A stretch of DNA of 64,000 bases from Neckera pumila (Eukaryota > Streptophyta > Bryopsida > Hypnales > Neckeraceae), in NCBI GenBank assembly GCA_963969595.1, contig OZ018415.1, positions 8,246,001 through 8,310,000 on the forward strand, given 5' to 3'. This document shows, one piece after another, positions 63,001 to 64,000 of the stretch (its first letter is position 1; the number at the start of each line of letters is the position of its first letter). A program made the translations under genes and the position numbers. The notes under the pieces were generated by a model. It did not search any database. It worked only from the letters and a program-made list of their open reading frames with translations, and was not told where the DNA came from.

Positions 63001-63955
63001 GCAAGTCTTGATACATAGGAGCATTCGCATTCATGCTCTAAACAAGTAGCCTCAATAACTTTCTAAGGGCCTACATGGAAAAAGGTCCCCTACCTAGGCT
63101 CTTGCAATGTGTATAATTTGAGTAGGCTCTATAAGAACAAGTCTAGGTACGTAACAATGAAAGCCTAGTGCAACCATTCCAGAGTGTAGATGCAGCATAT
63201 CTCTAACATTGTTTGGTAACTTCTGTTTGGTTCCCTACTTCATAGCATTGTGAATTGCTACGGAGGCACCACATGGATGTTTGGAGTTGGGCAAAGGTAG
63301 ACAAGGATGGGCAACTCCTTTTTGAGCAAACAGATAGAAACAAAGAGAGCACTTGCCCTCAATGTCATAAATTGAGGACGACTTTTCTCGAATGTAGGTG
63401 CAGATGCTCTCATTACCCAAAGGGGGTCGAGTTCCACTTTCGAAAAAGAGCAACAGGCGCTCCGTAGAAAATGTGGAAGAACACACACACTGGGTTCCAG
63501 CATCTTGAAGATGCTCGACATTCCGCCCCATTGGGGCAGATATTTCATCATGTGTCTGGCTCCTAGTTTAGATATTATCAGACTCCATGTTGGACAAGGC
63601 TAGTCTAGAACAATATGCGGTAGCCACTCTTTAATTATTCATTACCATTTGTGGCTTAACTTCGATTCCTGCATTTCTGCCCCAACTGAGAGGCAAGGAC
63701 AAACTGCGGTACTTCGCCGTCCGGAGTGAGTGTGTGGTTGCAATTGCAAGAGATGGTTGTGACGCGAGGGTCCCAATAATGGGCCTCTGAAATTCGTGGA
63801 CCATATAATACTAGCACTGTGCTTTACATGGATTTATATGAGCTGAGATTCCTTCCGGCACCCACTGACAATAACAGAAGTACTGTAGCTCGGGTAGGTG
63901 TTTGAAAAGTAGTCAGGAAGATGTGGATCGAGGTAGTCTGCTCGTCAAGCGACCT
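60075..63955 (+). repeat. Right arm of the large inverted repeat (unit copy 2)
   Basis: This arm is colinear with the minus strand of 50675-53150. It is longer because about 950 bp, including the hAT-like MITE at 61353-61925, is inserted between its 60075-60980 and 61934-63955 parts. The extra sequence near 63250-63380, including a CPQCHKLRTTFLECRCRC frame, has no clear partner in the left arm. Coding remnants are on the plus strand and more degraded. The outer edge is near the TTTTAATAA at 63954-63962. Confidence 0.78.
61353..61925 (-). mobile_element. hAT-like MITE with an 8-bp target duplication (copy 2)
   Basis: The 573-bp element is flanked by CCTTTTGG at 61345-61352 and 61926-61933. 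It is the reverse-oriented relative of 49686-50251, sharing the ends (GGGGAGGGCACTTGG and CACTAAGTGCCCCC) and the whole AT-rich interior, including GGTTGAAAATGAACCTAGAA-like text. A C-run of about 17 bases at 61907-61922 has expanded inside its right end. It has no coding frame. Its position at the break in the right arm indicates it inserted after the arms formed. Confidence 0.8.
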
Positions 63956-64000
63956 TTTAATAAGGTGAAAGCACCCCAAACCGTCAATATTAAGTAATTC

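Noticed and set aside
49686..63955. Treating the hAT-like copies as part of the large inverted repeat
   Set aside because: Their order relative to the arms is wrong for a mirror image, and each has its own different target duplication, so they inserted independently.

Overview
This window looks like nuclear DNA of a land plant. The evidence is GT-AG introns with GTAAGT or GTGAGT donors, a PIF/Harbinger transposase, a MULE-like transposase ending in a SWIM zinc finger, CACTA and hAT miniature elements, and long AT-rich intergenic tracts. A non-flowering lineage is plausible, but that is only an inference. I found no intact, clearly expressed host gene. Nearly every coding signal is a decayed gene or mobile element, and most stop codons are ones that C-to-T change would make.

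Layout: (1) 1-5.1 kb holds two fragments of a Phe-Gly-rich, nucleoporin-like coding sequence. (2) 5.1-9.6 kb, plus strand, is a broken ORF of about 1,480 codons with two zinc fingers and transposase-like acidic motifs; I do not recognise the family by name. (3) 10-15 kb has a tandem duplication and nested foldback elements. (4) 15.6-22.3 kb, minus strand, is the most striking locus. It is a 13-exon pseudogene of about 1,258 codons with a ParB-like domain followed by a beta-arrangement DNA amino-methyltransferase, an architecture I associate with bacteria and phages. Its introns carry an array of eight copies of an 18-bp palindrome and two related CACTA-type MITEs. (5) 22.3-29.3 kb is gene-poor and holds several tandem repeats. 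(6) 29.4-33.3 kb, plus strand, is a three-exon MULE-like transposase pseudogene. (7) 34.2-36.6 kb, minus strand, is a two-exon PIF/Harbinger pseudogene. (8) 36.6-49.7 kb is mostly unrecognised, with a GC-rich island at 41.8-42.9 kb and a foldback element at 46.6 kb. (9) 50.7-64.0 kb is a large inverted repeat: two diverged copies of one 2.5-3.9 kb unit in opposite orientation, about 7 kb apart. Two inverted copies of a 570-bp hAT-like MITE lie nearby, each with an 8-bp target duplication.

The genes do not form a pathway. The window reads as a graveyard of mobile or multicopy sequences. The ParB-methyltransferase gene is the best candidate for an undescribed system, because its introns and nuclear-type basic tracts suggest long residence in a eukaryotic genome. 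All splice sites were inferred by eye from consensus sites and reading-frame continuity.
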